A stretch of DNA of 64,000 nt, taken from positions 104,188 to 168,187 of the forward strand of contig NZ_JASNJD010000011.1 in NCBI RefSeq assembly GCF_030164425.1, in the 5' to 3' direction. This document shows, piece by piece, positions 39,364-48,258 of the stretch. Origin of the DNA: Pseudodonghicola flavimaris (GTDB lineage: Bacteria; Pseudomonadota; Alphaproteobacteria; Rhodobacterales; Rhodobacteraceae). How positions within the stretch are numbered: position 1 is the first letter of the stretch; every line of letters starts with the position of its first letter. The translations under genes were made by a program, and so were the position numbers. The notes under the pieces were generated by a model, which saw only the letters and a program-made list of their open reading frames with translations, was not told the DNA's origin and ran no database searches.

Positions 39364-40544
39364 CAGGGGGCCTCGATCACGCAGGCTCCGTCGCGGGCGA
39401 TCACCTCGCCGCGCTTCAGGACCAGTTTGCGTGGGGCGCGGGTGACGACGGCCTCGGCCAGGGTCTCGCCCTCGACCAGGAGGCAATCGGCGTTGCAGCC
39501 GGTGTCCAGCCCATAGCCCTCGGCCTGCATGATCGCGGCGCCGCCGTAGGTGCATATGTCCAGGGCGAGCTCCACTTCGTCGTCGCGGCGCAGGTTGTTG
39601 CGCATGCCGATGAACATGGCGCGTTCCAGCATGTCGGAATTGCCGTAGGGGCCCCAGGTGTCGCGGATGCCATCGCATCCCGCGCCGGTCAGGATGCCGG
39701 CGGCCTTCAGCTCCTTGACCGCCGGGACCGGGGCCGAGGCGGGGGCGGTGGTCAGGATGTGAATGCGGTTCTCCGCCAGCTTCTCATGCAGCCCGGCCAC
39801 ATAGGCCCGGTCGACGGCGCCCAGGCAGAAGGCGTGGCTGATCGAGACCTTGCCCTGCATCCCCAGGGCGGCGGTGCGGTCGATGATCTCCTCCATCGAG
39901 AACCAGCCGAGCGCGTCGCGCTCATGCAGGTGAATGTCGACCGGCTTGCCGTGTTTCTCCGCCAGTGCGAAGACCGCGTCGAGATGTCCCTTGGGATCGT
40001 GCTCCATGCCGCAAGGGTCGATCCCGCCGACCAGATCTGCCCCGAGCGAGAGCGCCTCGTCCATCAGTTCGACCGTGCCGGGCCGGGTCATCATGCCGGA
40101 CTGGGGGAAGGCGACGATCTCGATGTCGATCATGCCGGCCAGTTTCTCGCGGGTGGCCATGACGCCTTCGATGCCGGCCAGTCCGTGATGGGTGTCGACA
40201 TCGACATGGGAGCGGATGTGGGTGCAGCCGTGCGACATGGCGAGGATGGCGTGGCGTTCGCTCTGCACGCGCGGGTCGAGCCCGAGCGAAACCTTCACCT
40301 CCCGCTCGTTGGTGATCTTGTCGATCAGCCGCGGGCCGACCTCGTTGCGATACCAGGGCAGGCCCAGCAGCGATTTGTCCAGATGGGTATGGGCCTCGAC
40401 CAGCCCGGGGATCAGGATCCGGCCGCCGCAATCGATCACCTCGGCGCCTGCCGGCGCAGTGGGGGCGAACTTGCCGTCAACGATATGCAGATCGGTTGCC
40501 GGGCCGGCCATCGGGCGGACGTTCTTGAGGGTCTTGGCAGTCAT
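39363..40544 (-). CDS. Amidohydrolase, cytosine-deaminase-like
   Basis: 393 residues. Complete metal site: AHTHLDKS (H52, H54), IDIHLHERD, SISHAFCLG and GCDGIRDTWGPYGN (metal Asp). SHGCTHIRSHVDVD and EIVAFPQSGMM are typical of the cytosine/isoguanine deaminase branch. Substrate may be a cytosine-like or other N-heterocycle. Start ATG 40544 is 6 bases after the permease stop. Confidence 0.85.
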   Translation of the reverse strand: MTAKTLKNVRPMAGPATDLHIVDGKFAPTAPAGAEVIDCGGRILIPGLVEAHTHLDKSLLGLPWYRNEVGPRLIDKITNEREVKVSLGLDPRVQSERHAILAMSHGCTHIRSHVDVDTHHGLAGIEGVMATREKLAGMIDIEIVAFPQSGMMTRPGTVELMDEALSLGADLVGGIDPCGMEHDPKGHLDAVFALAEKHGKPVDIHLHERDALGWFSMEEIIDRTAALGMQGKVSISHAFCLGAVDRAYVAGLHEKLAENRIHILTTAPASAPVPAVKELKAAGILTGAGCDGIRDTWGPYGNSDMLERAMFIGMRNNLRRDDEVELALDICTYGGAAIMQAEGYGLDTGCNADCLLVEGETLAEAVVTRAPRKLVLKRGEVIARDGACVIEAP

Positions 40545-40549
40545 CAGGG

Positions 40550-41542
40550 TCACCGCAGTTTGGGGTTGAGCGCATCGCGCAGCCAGTCGCCGATCATGTT
40601 GACCGACAGAACGATCAGGCAGAGCTGGATCGAGGGGAACACCACGATCCACCACAGGCCGGAGAAGAGGTATTGATTGCCGATGCGGATCAGCGTCCCG
40701 AGACTGGGCTGATCCGGCGGCATCCCCACCCCGAGAAAGGACAGGGTCGCCTCCGATAGGATGGCGAGGCCGAAATTCAGTGTCGCCGCCACCATGATCG
40801 GGGTCATGCAGTTCGGCAGGATGTGGTGCAGCATGATCCGCCAGGCCTTGACGCGGATCAGCCGCGCCGCCTGGACGTATTCCTTCCTGGCCTCCACCAT
40901 CGCCGAGGCGCGGACCGTGCGCGCATACTGGACCCAGGAGGGCACCGCGATGGCGAAGATCAGGATCGGCGCGGCCAGCACGTCCTTCAGCCCGGCAGGC
41001 AGGGAGGCGGCGGCGATGGCGGTGATCAGGATGGCGATCAGGATGAAGGGCATCGACAGCAGGACATCGCCGAGACGCATGATGACATTGTCGATCCAGC
41101 CCCCGAAGTAGCCGGCCACGAGCCCGAGCGCGAGCCCGACGCTGAGCGCCAGCAACACCGATGCGAAGCCGATGATCAGCGAGATGCGGGAACCGTAGAG
41201 GATCGCCGACAGGATGTCGCGGCCCTGGGTATCGGTGCCCAGAAGATAGGGCCATTGCCCCTCGGCGTTCCAGATCGGCGGTATTTCCGAGTTCCACAGT
41301 TCGAGCGAGGCCAGGTCATAGGGGTTCTGCGGCGTGATCAGCGGGGCGAGAAAGGCGGTCAGCGCGACGAGGGCGAGGAGCGCGGCAGCGAAGACGGCCG
41401 AAGGGTGGGTCCGGAAGGAGAACCACAGATCGCTGTCGCGAAGCTGTGCCAGGCGCCTGAAACGCGCGGGCAGCGCGGGTGCATGCGTGACGGTTTGCGG
41501 CGGGGGGGCGAGCTTTTCCATCTTGGTCTCCGGTTCAGCCAT
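40550..41542 (-). CDS. Dipeptide-type ABC permease (DppC-like)
   Basis: 330 residues from ATG 41542. Cytoplasmic Pro-rich N-terminus (1-35), then the OppC N-terminal helix and about five more. Signature LGTDTQGRDILSAILYGSRISL, and permease EAA-like loop EYVQAARLIRVKAWRIMLHHILPN. ATG 41521 (MEKLAPP) is an alternative; ATG 41542 overlaps the upstream permease by 8 bases. Confidence 0.9.
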   Translation of the reverse strand: MAEPETKMEKLAPPPQTVTHAPALPARFRRLAQLRDSDLWFSFRTHPSAVFAAALLALVALTAFLAPLITPQNPYDLASLELWNSEIPPIWNAEGQWPYLLGTDTQGRDILSAILYGSRISLIIGFASVLLALSVGLALGLVAGYFGGWIDNVIMRLGDVLLSMPFILIAILITAIAAASLPAGLKDVLAAPILIFAIAVPSWVQYARTVRASAMVEARKEYVQAARLIRVKAWRIMLHHILPNCMTPIMVAATLNFGLAILSEATLSFLGVGMPPDQPSLGTLIRIGNQYLFSGLWWIVVFPSIQLCLIVLSVNMIGDWLRDALNPKLR

Positions 41543-42527
41543 TCCCGCCACCTGTGCGGGCGGTATCGTCGCGCAATCGGGGGTCGACCCAGGCATAGGT
41601 GATGTCGACCAGCGTGTTCAGGGCAACAAAGATAAAGGAGACGATCATCAGGTAGGCGGCCATGACCGGGATATCGACGAAGGTCACCGCCTGGATGAAC
41701 AGCATCCCCATGCCGGGCCACTGAAACACCGTTTCGGTCACCAGAGCGAAGGCGATCAGGTTGCCGATCTGCATCCCGGTCAGGGTGATGACGGGCATGA
41801 GACAGTTGCGCAGGGCGTGGCGCCATTGCACGCGGGCGGTGGGGACGCCCCGGGCGCGCGCGAATTTGATGTAGTCGGCGCGCAGCGTCTCCAGCATTTC
41901 CGCGCGCACCAGCCGCATGACCAGCGTGACCTGAAACGTCGACAGGGAAATGGACGGCAGGATCAGCGCGGCGCGGCCTGACGGTGTCAGAAAGCCGGTG
42001 GACCACCAGCCGATGTCGACCGTCTCGCCGCGCCCAAAGCCCGGCAGCCAGCCCAACGTAACCGAGAACCCGAGGATCAGCAGGATGCCGACGACGAAAC
42101 TCGGCAGGGACACCCCGACGATCGATCCCAGTTGCAGCGCGTTGGCAAGTCTTGAGTTGCGATAGACCGCCGTGATCACGCCCAGCGGGATGCCGACCAC
42201 GAGGGAAATGACCGTGGCCACCAGAACCAGTTCGAAGGTTGCGGGAAAACGCTCCTTGATGAGGACCATCACATCCTGCTGGTTGCGGTAGGAGATGCCG
42301 AAATCCCCCTGGACCGCGTGCGTCACGAAGCGGCCGTATTGCGTAATCAGCCCGTCGTTCAGGCCCAGCCGCTCGCGCAGCTCGGCCCGGTCGGCCTGGG
42401 TCGCCTGCTCGTTCACCATCATCTCGACCGGATCGCCGAAGAACCGGAAGATCACGAAGGCCAGCAGGGCCACCGCCAACATGACAAAGGCCGCGTTGGT
42501 GGCCCGTTTGAGAAGGAATGCGATCAT
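41535..42527 (-). CDS. Dipeptide-type ABC permease (DppB-like)
   Basis: 330 residues, six helices. N-terminal FLLKRATNAAFVMLAVALLAFVIFR, middle GDFGISYRNQ and EAA-like loop DYIKFARARGVPTARVQWRHALRN, as in DppB. Pairs with DppC-like next to it. Confidence 0.9.
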   Translation of the reverse strand: MIAFLLKRATNAAFVMLAVALLAFVIFRFFGDPVEMMVNEQATQADRAELRERLGLNDGLITQYGRFVTHAVQGDFGISYRNQQDVMVLIKERFPATFELVLVATVISLVVGIPLGVITAVYRNSRLANALQLGSIVGVSLPSFVVGILLILGFSVTLGWLPGFGRGETVDIGWWSTGFLTPSGRAALILPSISLSTFQVTLVMRLVRAEMLETLRADYIKFARARGVPTARVQWRHALRNCLMPVITLTGMQIGNLIAFALVTETVFQWPGMGMLFIQAVTFVDIPVMAAYLMIVSFIFVALNTLVDITYAWVDPRLRDDTARTGGGNG

Positions 42528-42584
42528 CGCTGTCTCCGTTGCTGCCGGGCGGGCGCCTGGGGGCTGCCGCCGGCGGTGCGGGGT

Positions 42585-42610
42585 GGCAGACCGCGCGAAG
42601 GCGGTCTGCC
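42585..42610 (-). other. mRNA hairpin after the binding-protein gene
   Basis: GGCAGACCGC / GCGGTCTGCC, perfect 10-bp stem, GCGAAG loop, 7 bases after the binding-protein stop (minus strand) and before the permease. Likely stabilises the binding-protein mRNA. Confidence 0.65.
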
Positions 42611-42616
42611 GTCAGG

Positions 42617-44194
42617 TCACGAGCCGGGAGCCACCTGGGCGAACCAGAGGCGCGGCTTGTTGTCGGGGAAGAGCGGCATGGTCGTCACCTCGTCCGTGAC
42701 GGCCCAGGCCATCGGCTGCTGGTGCAACGGCAGCATGATATGCTCTTTCTTCACGATCCCCAGCGCCTCGGTCTCCAGCGCCAGGCGTTTGTCGAGATCC
42801 AGTTCGCTGCCGGCGGCGTCGATCAGCCTGTCCAGCTCGGGGAACGACCAGCCGCCCCAGTTGAAGACGCCGGCATTGCCTTCCTTGGTGTGGAAGATCT
42901 GCAGCAGCGGCGAATAGGCGTCCAGCATCGGCAGCGTCGCCCAGCCCAGGATATAGACGTCGGTCTTGCCGTTGGTCCGTTTCGGCGATTGCACCGCGCG
43001 GGGGGCAACGTCGAGCTTGGGGGCAAGGCCGACGCGGCTCCACATCGAGGCGATGGCCTGGCAGAACTGTTCTTCGTTCACCAGCCCGTCCGAGATGCAG
43101 CTGAACTCGAAGGAGAGACCTTCCGGCACGCCCGCCTCGGCCAGCAGCGCCTTGGCGGCCTCGGGATCGAAGCCCGGCAGCTCATCCAGTGCCGGCACAT
43201 AGCCGGGGATCGGCGGGGCGACGGTTGCGCCGGCGATGCGGCTCTTGCCGCGCATCACCTTCTTGTGGATCAGGTCGAGGTCGATCGCCTTGTAGAGCGC
43301 CTCGCGCACTTTCACGTCGGTAAAAGGATTGTCCGCGCCCGTGCTCAGCTTGTCGCGAAAAGGAAAGCCGATCATGACCGTGCGCAGGTCGACGCCTTCC
43401 AGCACCGAAACGTTCGGCGCCGCCGCCAGCCGCGGCAGATCCTGCACCGGCGCGTCGTTGGTGAAATTGATCTCGCCGGAGAGAAGGGCGGCGACGCGGG
43501 TCGCGGCGGAGGTCACCGGCAGGAGTTCGATCCGGTCGAGATTGTGCTGCGGCGTATCCCACCAGTTCGGGTTCTTGACGAAGACGGTCTTGGCGTCCGG
43601 CTGACGGCTTTCGACGCTGAAGGGGCCGGTGCCGTTGGCGTTGTAGGTGGCGTAGCCCTCGACGCCTGCACCGATGTCGGTCGGCTTCAGCGCGTCATGC
43701 GCGGTCATCCACTCCTTGTCGAAGATATGGATGTTGGTGAGATCGTTGAGCAGCAGGGGATAGGTGCCGTTCAGAGTGATGTCGACGGTGTAGTCGTCAA
43801 CCGCCCGGGAGGAGACATAGGCCGGCAGATTGCCCTTCAGCGGCGAGGTTTCGTCGCTGACGCGCTCCAGCGAGGCGACCACATCGTCGGCGGTGAAGGG
43901 GGCGCCGTCGTGAAAGGTCACGCCTTTGCGCAGCGCGAAGCGCCAGGTGACCTGATCGTCGAGGATCTCCCAGCTTTCGGCCAGCGCCGGCTCGATCTTC
44001 AGGTCCTTGTTGTAGCGGACCAGCCCCTCATAGACGTGGTTCAGCACGTTGATGGTGAAGCTGTCGCCATAGGAATAGGGGTCGAGCGAGCCGATATCGC
44101 GGTTCGCGCCCCATTTCAGAACATTCTCGGCCTGAGCGGCGCCTGCCAGACCCGCAACCGCGGCTGTGGCAAGCAGAAGCTGTCTCATGTGCAT
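42617..44194 (-). CDS. Periplasmic substrate-binding protein, DppA/OppA type
   Basis: 525 residues. Signal peptide about 1-22 (MHMRQLLLATAAVAGLAGAAQA). SBP family 5 features: GSLDPYSYGDSFTINVLNHVYEGL, FHDGAPFTADDVVASLERV, and NWWDTPQHNLDRIELLPVTS. First gene of the transporter-hydrolase operon reading down to about 34839. ATG 44194 or 44188. Confidence 0.9.
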   Translation of the reverse strand: MHMRQLLLATAAVAGLAGAAQAENVLKWGANRDIGSLDPYSYGDSFTINVLNHVYEGLVRYNKDLKIEPALAESWEILDDQVTWRFALRKGVTFHDGAPFTADDVVASLERVSDETSPLKGNLPAYVSSRAVDDYTVDITLNGTYPLLLNDLTNIHIFDKEWMTAHDALKPTDIGAGVEGYATYNANGTGPFSVESRQPDAKTVFVKNPNWWDTPQHNLDRIELLPVTSAATRVAALLSGEINFTNDAPVQDLPRLAAAPNVSVLEGVDLRTVMIGFPFRDKLSTGADNPFTDVKVREALYKAIDLDLIHKKVMRGKSRIAGATVAPPIPGYVPALDELPGFDPEAAKALLAEAGVPEGLSFEFSCISDGLVNEEQFCQAIASMWSRVGLAPKLDVAPRAVQSPKRTNGKTDVYILGWATLPMLDAYSPLLQIFHTKEGNAGVFNWGGWSFPELDRLIDAAGSELDLDKRLALETEALGIVKKEHIMLPLHQQPMAWAVTDEVTTMPLFPDNKPRLWFAQVAPGS

Positions 44195-44217
44195 GTCTTA
44201 GTCCCTGCTGATGAAGA

Positions 44218-44323
44218 TTGTATTTTGGAATCGCCAAGATTGGATACGATTTCATATCGATGGCAGGTTGTATGCAATGCTGCAAGTAAATTGTATCCGA
44301 TTGACGGGGAAATTGTATGCGCT
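44218..44323. promoter_or_regulatory. Repeated TTGTATnC operator candidates
   Basis: In the divergent 163-base gap before the GntR gene and the binding-protein gene: TTGTATGCAAT (44268-44278), TTGTATCCGAT (44291-44301), TTGTATGCGCT (44313-44323), ATCGTATCCAA inverted (44240-44250) and TTGTATTTTGG (44218-44228). The three best copies are 22-23 bases apart, about two helical turns. Probable binding sites of the adjacent GntR regulator for both operons. Confidence 0.6.
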
Positions 44324-44357
44324 ATGGTGAGCGCAAAGTTGATGGGCGAGCCGGACA

Positions 44358-45047
44358 ATGAGTGACGACAAGAACACCCTGACTGACGCGGTGCATGACC
44401 TGCTTCAGAAGGCAATTATCGAGCAGGCGTTGACGCCGGGGATGCGCCTGCCGGAGGACACGGTGGGCGAGCAGTTCGGCGTGAGTCGGACGATTGTCCG
44501 GCATGCGCTGGTCCGTCTTGAGAACGAAGGGCTGGTGGTGACCCGTCGCAACCGTGGCGCCTTCGTCGCGGAACCCTCGCGGGAAGAGGCGCAGCAGGTC
44601 TTCGCGGTGCGCCGGTGTCTGGAGAATGAGGTGATCCGGATCCTCTGCCAGCAGATGCCGGAGAATGGATACGATCGCCTGGAGGCGCATGTGCGCAGTG
44701 AGCAGAACGTCAAGGGCAAGGATGGTCCGGTCTCGATCCGGCTGGCAGGAGAGTTCCACGTCCTGCTGGCGGAGCTGACCGGCAACGACGTGCTCGCGCG
44801 CTACGTCTCCGAGGTCGTGCGGCGCGGCTCCCTGATCATGTCGATGTATGCCCGGAATCACTCGTCCGACTGCGCCGTTGACGAACATTCCCAGATCATC
44901 GAGGCGATTCGGGCCGGGGATGCCGAACGCGCAATTCACATCATGGATCATCATCTGGGGGCGGTCGCGGGGCGGGCGGAGTTCCCGTCCAGGCTCGACA
45001 GCGTTCAATCGATTCTGTCCCATTACGGCAAGGAACTGGCCCAGTGA
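44358..45047 (+). CDS. GntR-family transcriptional regulator (FCD domain)
   Basis: 229 residues. N-terminal winged helix about 10-75 (LTPGMRLPEDTVGEQFGVSRTIVRHALVRL), C-terminal all-helical FCD ligand domain about 85-220 with metal-type His residues (EFHVLLAELTGN, DEHSQIIEAI, HIMDHHLGAV). Divergent from the catabolic operon, so a likely effector-responsive controller. Its stop overlaps the next start (GTGA). Confidence 0.92.
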   Translation: MSDDKNTLTDAVHDLLQKAIIEQALTPGMRLPEDTVGEQFGVSRTIVRHALVRLENEGLVVTRRNRGAFVAEPSREEAQQVFAVRRCLENEVIRILCQQMPENGYDRLEAHVRSEQNVKGKDGPVSIRLAGEFHVLLAELTGNDVLARYVSEVVRRGSLIMSMYARNHSSDCAVDEHSQIIEAIRAGDAERAIHIMDHHLGAVAGRAEFPSRLDSVQSILSHYGKELAQ

Positions 45048-45718
45048 CGCAGCATGATAGCTATCACTCTTTCAACTTCTCGGAGCTGACGCCGCGGGAA
45101 GCCTACAAGATCATGATCGGCACCATCGTGCCGCGTCCGATCGCCTGGGTGACGACGGTTTCGCCCGATGGGGTGGTGAACGCCGCGCCCTATTCCTTTT
45201 TCAACTGCCTGTCGGCCGATCCGCCGATCCTGGCGCTGGGCGTGGAGAACCTGCCCGACCGCAGTTTCAAGGACACGGCCTACAACATCCGCATGACCGA
45301 ATGCTTCACCGTGAATATCGTCGACCGGGCCAATGTCGAGGCGATGTCGGTCACGGCCGCCGGGGTCGCTCCCGAGGTCGATGAGCTGAAGTTGGCCGGG
45401 CTGACCGCCGCGCCGGGAGAGAAGGTTGCCTGCCCGCGCATCGCGGAAGCGCCGGTTGCCTTCGAATGCGAGCGGTATCTGGGCATCCAGGTGAGTTCGG
45501 CCCGCGAGATCATTCTCGGCCGCATCGTCATGGCCCATATCCGCGCGGATATCATCGATCCCGACACCTGTTATTCGGACCATGAAAAACTGGATGCCAT
45601 CGGTCGAATGGGCGGGAATGGCTATGCCGGGACGCTGGATTATTTCGACTGGCCGACGCCTTCGGTGGAGGCGGTCCTCGGCGGTCTGAAACAGCGGGTC
45701 ACGACCGGCGGGGCGTGA
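45044..45718 (+). CDS. Flavin reductase-like domain protein
   Basis: 224 residues from GTG 45044. FMN-binding split-barrel pattern: GTIVPRPIAWVTTVSPDGVVNAAPYSFFNCLSADPPILALGV, then FTVNIVD and a C-terminal DIIDPDTCYSDHEKLDAIGRMGGNGYAG. Could be a flavin reductase or an FMN-dependent oxygenase partner. Coupled to the GntR gene, so probably co-regulated with the catabolic operon. Confidence 0.85.
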   Translation: MTQHDSYHSFNFSELTPREAYKIMIGTIVPRPIAWVTTVSPDGVVNAAPYSFFNCLSADPPILALGVENLPDRSFKDTAYNIRMTECFTVNIVDRANVEAMSVTAAGVAPEVDELKLAGLTAAPGEKVACPRIAEAPVAFECERYLGIQVSSAREIILGRIVMAHIRADIIDPDTCYSDHEKLDAIGRMGGNGYAGTLDYFDWPTPSVEAVLGGLKQRVTTGGA

Positions 45719-45937
45719 TCGCGACTGGTGCGGTGGGCGCCTGCGCTGAGCGCTGGGCGGCCTGCCGCGGCCCCTTGGGTTTTCTGCGATGCCGGATCGC
45801 AGCGGCGCCCGTCAATGGCCCGGCCATGCCCGATCCCGGCCCGTGGCGACAGGTTTGCATGTGAGCGGGTCCGTTTCATTTTGAAATCCAGAGGTTTGCA
45901 GGTAACATAACACCCGAAATGAAAAGGGTGAAAGCCG

Positions 45938-47707
45938 ATGAGCCTGACTCACGGCGGCGGTCTCGTTTTCATCGTAAACACGGAAGATGCCGCTTCGCAT
46001 TCTCGTAAGGACCTGGGCTTCCGTCTTGAGGGGCGCAAGGATGGTGCGAGGCTGCGGCTGTCGCTCCGGCACCCGGTCAGTATGGAGCCGCCCGGCGCGC
46101 GGGAGGCGCCAAAGCGGCGGATTGCGGCGCCTTCGGGTCCGGCCCGGGCCATCCCTGACCTCTCCAGCGCGGATCGTGCGGCCTTGCTGGGACCCGTGCC
46201 GGGGTTGGACGGGCAGGTCCGGCGGCGGGCGCGACGTGCGCCTGCGGGGAACGCCGGGCCACAGGACGCTGCCCTGTTCTCTCAGGTGCAGCTCTATTCC
46301 CGGATCCCGCTGACCGCTCCGGCACCGGCGGTGACGCCGGACGATGCAACGCTGGATGCGCTTGGGGAGGCGATGACGGCCTATCTGCCGGACCTGACGC
46401 TGAGCGCGGGGGCGTCCGGCATTCCCGCGGCCTACACCTATCTGGGCCAGTTCCTCGCGCATGATATGTCGTTCATGGCCTGGAACCCGCTTCTGGGGGG
46501 CAGCGGCGGATGGGAGAACGCCCAGGCGCTCCACGCGCTCGACTTTTCATCGCTTTTCGGGACGGCGCCGGAAACCGGGGCCAGAACCAGCCAGTGGGAA
46601 GAGCGCGAGGACAGCGCGCTGGGTCTCGCCGCTTTCGCGTCGCCGGGGTTCCAGCGGGCCTTCGATTTGCCGCGCGCGGGCGGGCAGGGGGCGCACTGCT
46701 GTCCCGATTCGCGGGCGGACACCAATCTGGCGCTCGCGCAGATGCAGGTCCTGATGACACGCTTTCATCAGCAAGCCTCGGTCGATCTCGGCCGGACCGG
46801 AACCGCGGCGCGAGAGACCACGCAGAGGCATCTGCAGGCCGTGGTCCTGACCGATTACTTGCGGCGCATCGTGCCCGACGATGTGTTTCAGGATGTCATG
46901 GCCACTGGCCGCAAGCTGGTCCACACGGGGCCCGGGCTTTTCCTGATCCCGATCGAGTTCGCCGCCGCCTGCTGCCGCTTCGGGCACAGCATGGTGCGCG
47001 AAAGCTACGTGCATTGGGCGATCGATTACCCGCCCGGGTCGGGGTTCGCGCAGCAGACCGCGGATTTGTCCACGCTGGCCTATTTCACCAGCCATGGTGG
47101 CGGGCTGATCAACGGCTGTCAGCCGTTCACATGGTGCCAAGCATGGCGCCATATGGTCGAGAACGCCAATCCCGACCTGCCGCCGACCCTCAGGGCCCGT
47201 CCGATTCAGGCCAGCCTGGCGCCGATGTTTCGCGAACTGGAGCGCGCCCAGTTCCCCGATACGCAGGACCCTGACGCGACGGGCACCTTCAACCTCGCCC
47301 AGCGGACCCTGCGGCGCGGTGCCGCTCTGGGCCTGCCGAGCGGTCAGACACTGGCCGCTGCCGCCGGGCTCGGCGGGTTCGACGTGGCGGAGTTTCTGGA
47401 CGCCCGCCGCCCGAGGTTCGGTGCCCTTGCCGACGATGCCACGCTGATCGCGCATACGCCGCTTTGGTTTTACATCCTGGCCGAGGCGGAGACGGCGGGC
47501 GGTGCCGGGCTCGGCCCTCTGGGCGCGCGGGTGGTGATGGAGACTTTTCACGCCGCGCTGGAGGCTGCCGATGCCTCGATCATCTCCGTGGCGCCGTCCG
47601 GGGCCACCACCGTGAACTTCACCCGTGAACTGCGGCCGGGGGACGGGGTGGCCGAACGGTTCGCGCTTTCCGATGTCGTTGCCGTCGCCAATGGCGGTGT
47701 TCTCTGA
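45938..47707 (+). CDS. Animal-type haem peroxidase family protein
   Basis: 589 residues, no clear signal peptide. Peroxidase-cyclooxygenase superfamily motifs: QFLAHDMSF with distal His H175, DSRADTNLALAQMQ (Ca-site region), CRFGHSMVRESY with proximal His H350, and a Leu-Gln-Arg-type NLAQRTLRRGAALGLPSGQ region. The N-terminal 110 residues are low-complexity and Arg-rich. Upstream gap (45719-45937) has a TTTCATTTTGAAA palindrome and a direct repeat AGGTTTGCA (45851, 45892). Next gene follows at 24 bases. Inferred: uses H2O2 to oxidise a substrate; target unknown. Confidence 0.85.
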   Translation: MSLTHGGGLVFIVNTEDAASHSRKDLGFRLEGRKDGARLRLSLRHPVSMEPPGAREAPKRRIAAPSGPARAIPDLSSADRAALLGPVPGLDGQVRRRARRAPAGNAGPQDAALFSQVQLYSRIPLTAPAPAVTPDDATLDALGEAMTAYLPDLTLSAGASGIPAAYTYLGQFLAHDMSFMAWNPLLGGSGGWENAQALHALDFSSLFGTAPETGARTSQWEEREDSALGLAAFASPGFQRAFDLPRAGGQGAHCCPDSRADTNLALAQMQVLMTRFHQQASVDLGRTGTAARETTQRHLQAVVLTDYLRRIVPDDVFQDVMATGRKLVHTGPGLFLIPIEFAAACCRFGHSMVRESYVHWAIDYPPGSGFAQQTADLSTLAYFTSHGGGLINGCQPFTWCQAWRHMVENANPDLPPTLRARPIQASLAPMFRELERAQFPDTQDPDATGTFNLAQRTLRRGAALGLPSGQTLAAAAGLGGFDVAEFLDARRPRFGALADDATLIAHTPLWFYILAEAETAGGAGLGPLGARVVMETFHAALEAADASIISVAPSGATTVNFTRELRPGDGVAERFALSDVVAVANGGVL

Positions 47708-47731
47708 ACGTTCAGCCGAAAAGGAAATCCG

Positions 47732-48244
47732 ATGACCAACATCATTGTTCGCAAGAACCCGCCCGACGATCCGGCCCAGCCCGACCCGGGGGTGGATGTG
47801 CGGCAGCGCGACGGCATGGCCGAGGCCGGAGCGCAGATCAACACCTGGATGCAGGATGCGGCCGCCCCGCCGGCGCAGGATTTCTTCGATGACCTGTTCG
47901 ACGCGCTGAACGGGCCGGGAGAGACCAAGAACAGCTTCTTCATCGAGGCGACCAATTCCCTGGGGGACAAGGTTTTCCGGCATCTGGACAGCACCCCGGT
48001 GCGCTACCGCTTCGATCTGGATGGCAATCCGCATAACCTGGTCGTGCAGTGTCATGAGGATAAGGATCAGGGCAAGGGCGCCGAGAAGATGAACATCGGT
48101 GTGCCGGAGATGCGCGGCAATCTCGTCGCCGGGGGGTACCTCAACACCATCCTCAATGACCTGACCACCCTGATCAATGCCGGCGACACCACGAAGGCCA
48201 AGCAATATCTGCTGGCGGTGATCTTTCTGAACCGGTGCCAGTAG
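47732..48244 (+). CDS. Protein of unknown function paired with peroxidase
   Basis: 170 residues, acidic and Asp/Asn-rich; ribosome-binding site AAGGAAATCCG. No membrane segment or signal peptide. Segments PAQDFFDDLFDALNGPGETK, VRYRFDLDGNPHNLVVQCHED and LNTILNDLTTLINAGDTTKAKQ suggest a compact mixed alpha/beta domain. I do not recognise a family. Same strand, 24 bases after the peroxidase gene, so likely an operon partner. Confidence 0.75.
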   Translation: MTNIIVRKNPPDDPAQPDPGVDVRQRDGMAEAGAQINTWMQDAAAPPAQDFFDDLFDALNGPGETKNSFFIEATNSLGDKVFRHLDSTPVRYRFDLDGNPHNLVVQCHEDKDQGKGAEKMNIGVPEMRGNLVAGGYLNTILNDLTTLINAGDTTKAKQYLLAVIFLNRCQ

Positions 48245-48252
48245 GGTCCGGG

Positions 48253-48258
48253 CCTAGG
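48253..48258. repeat. Left target-site duplication of IS481-type element
   Basis: CCTAGG, identical to 49270-49275. Fits the reported NCTAGN target of IS481. Confidence 0.85.
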
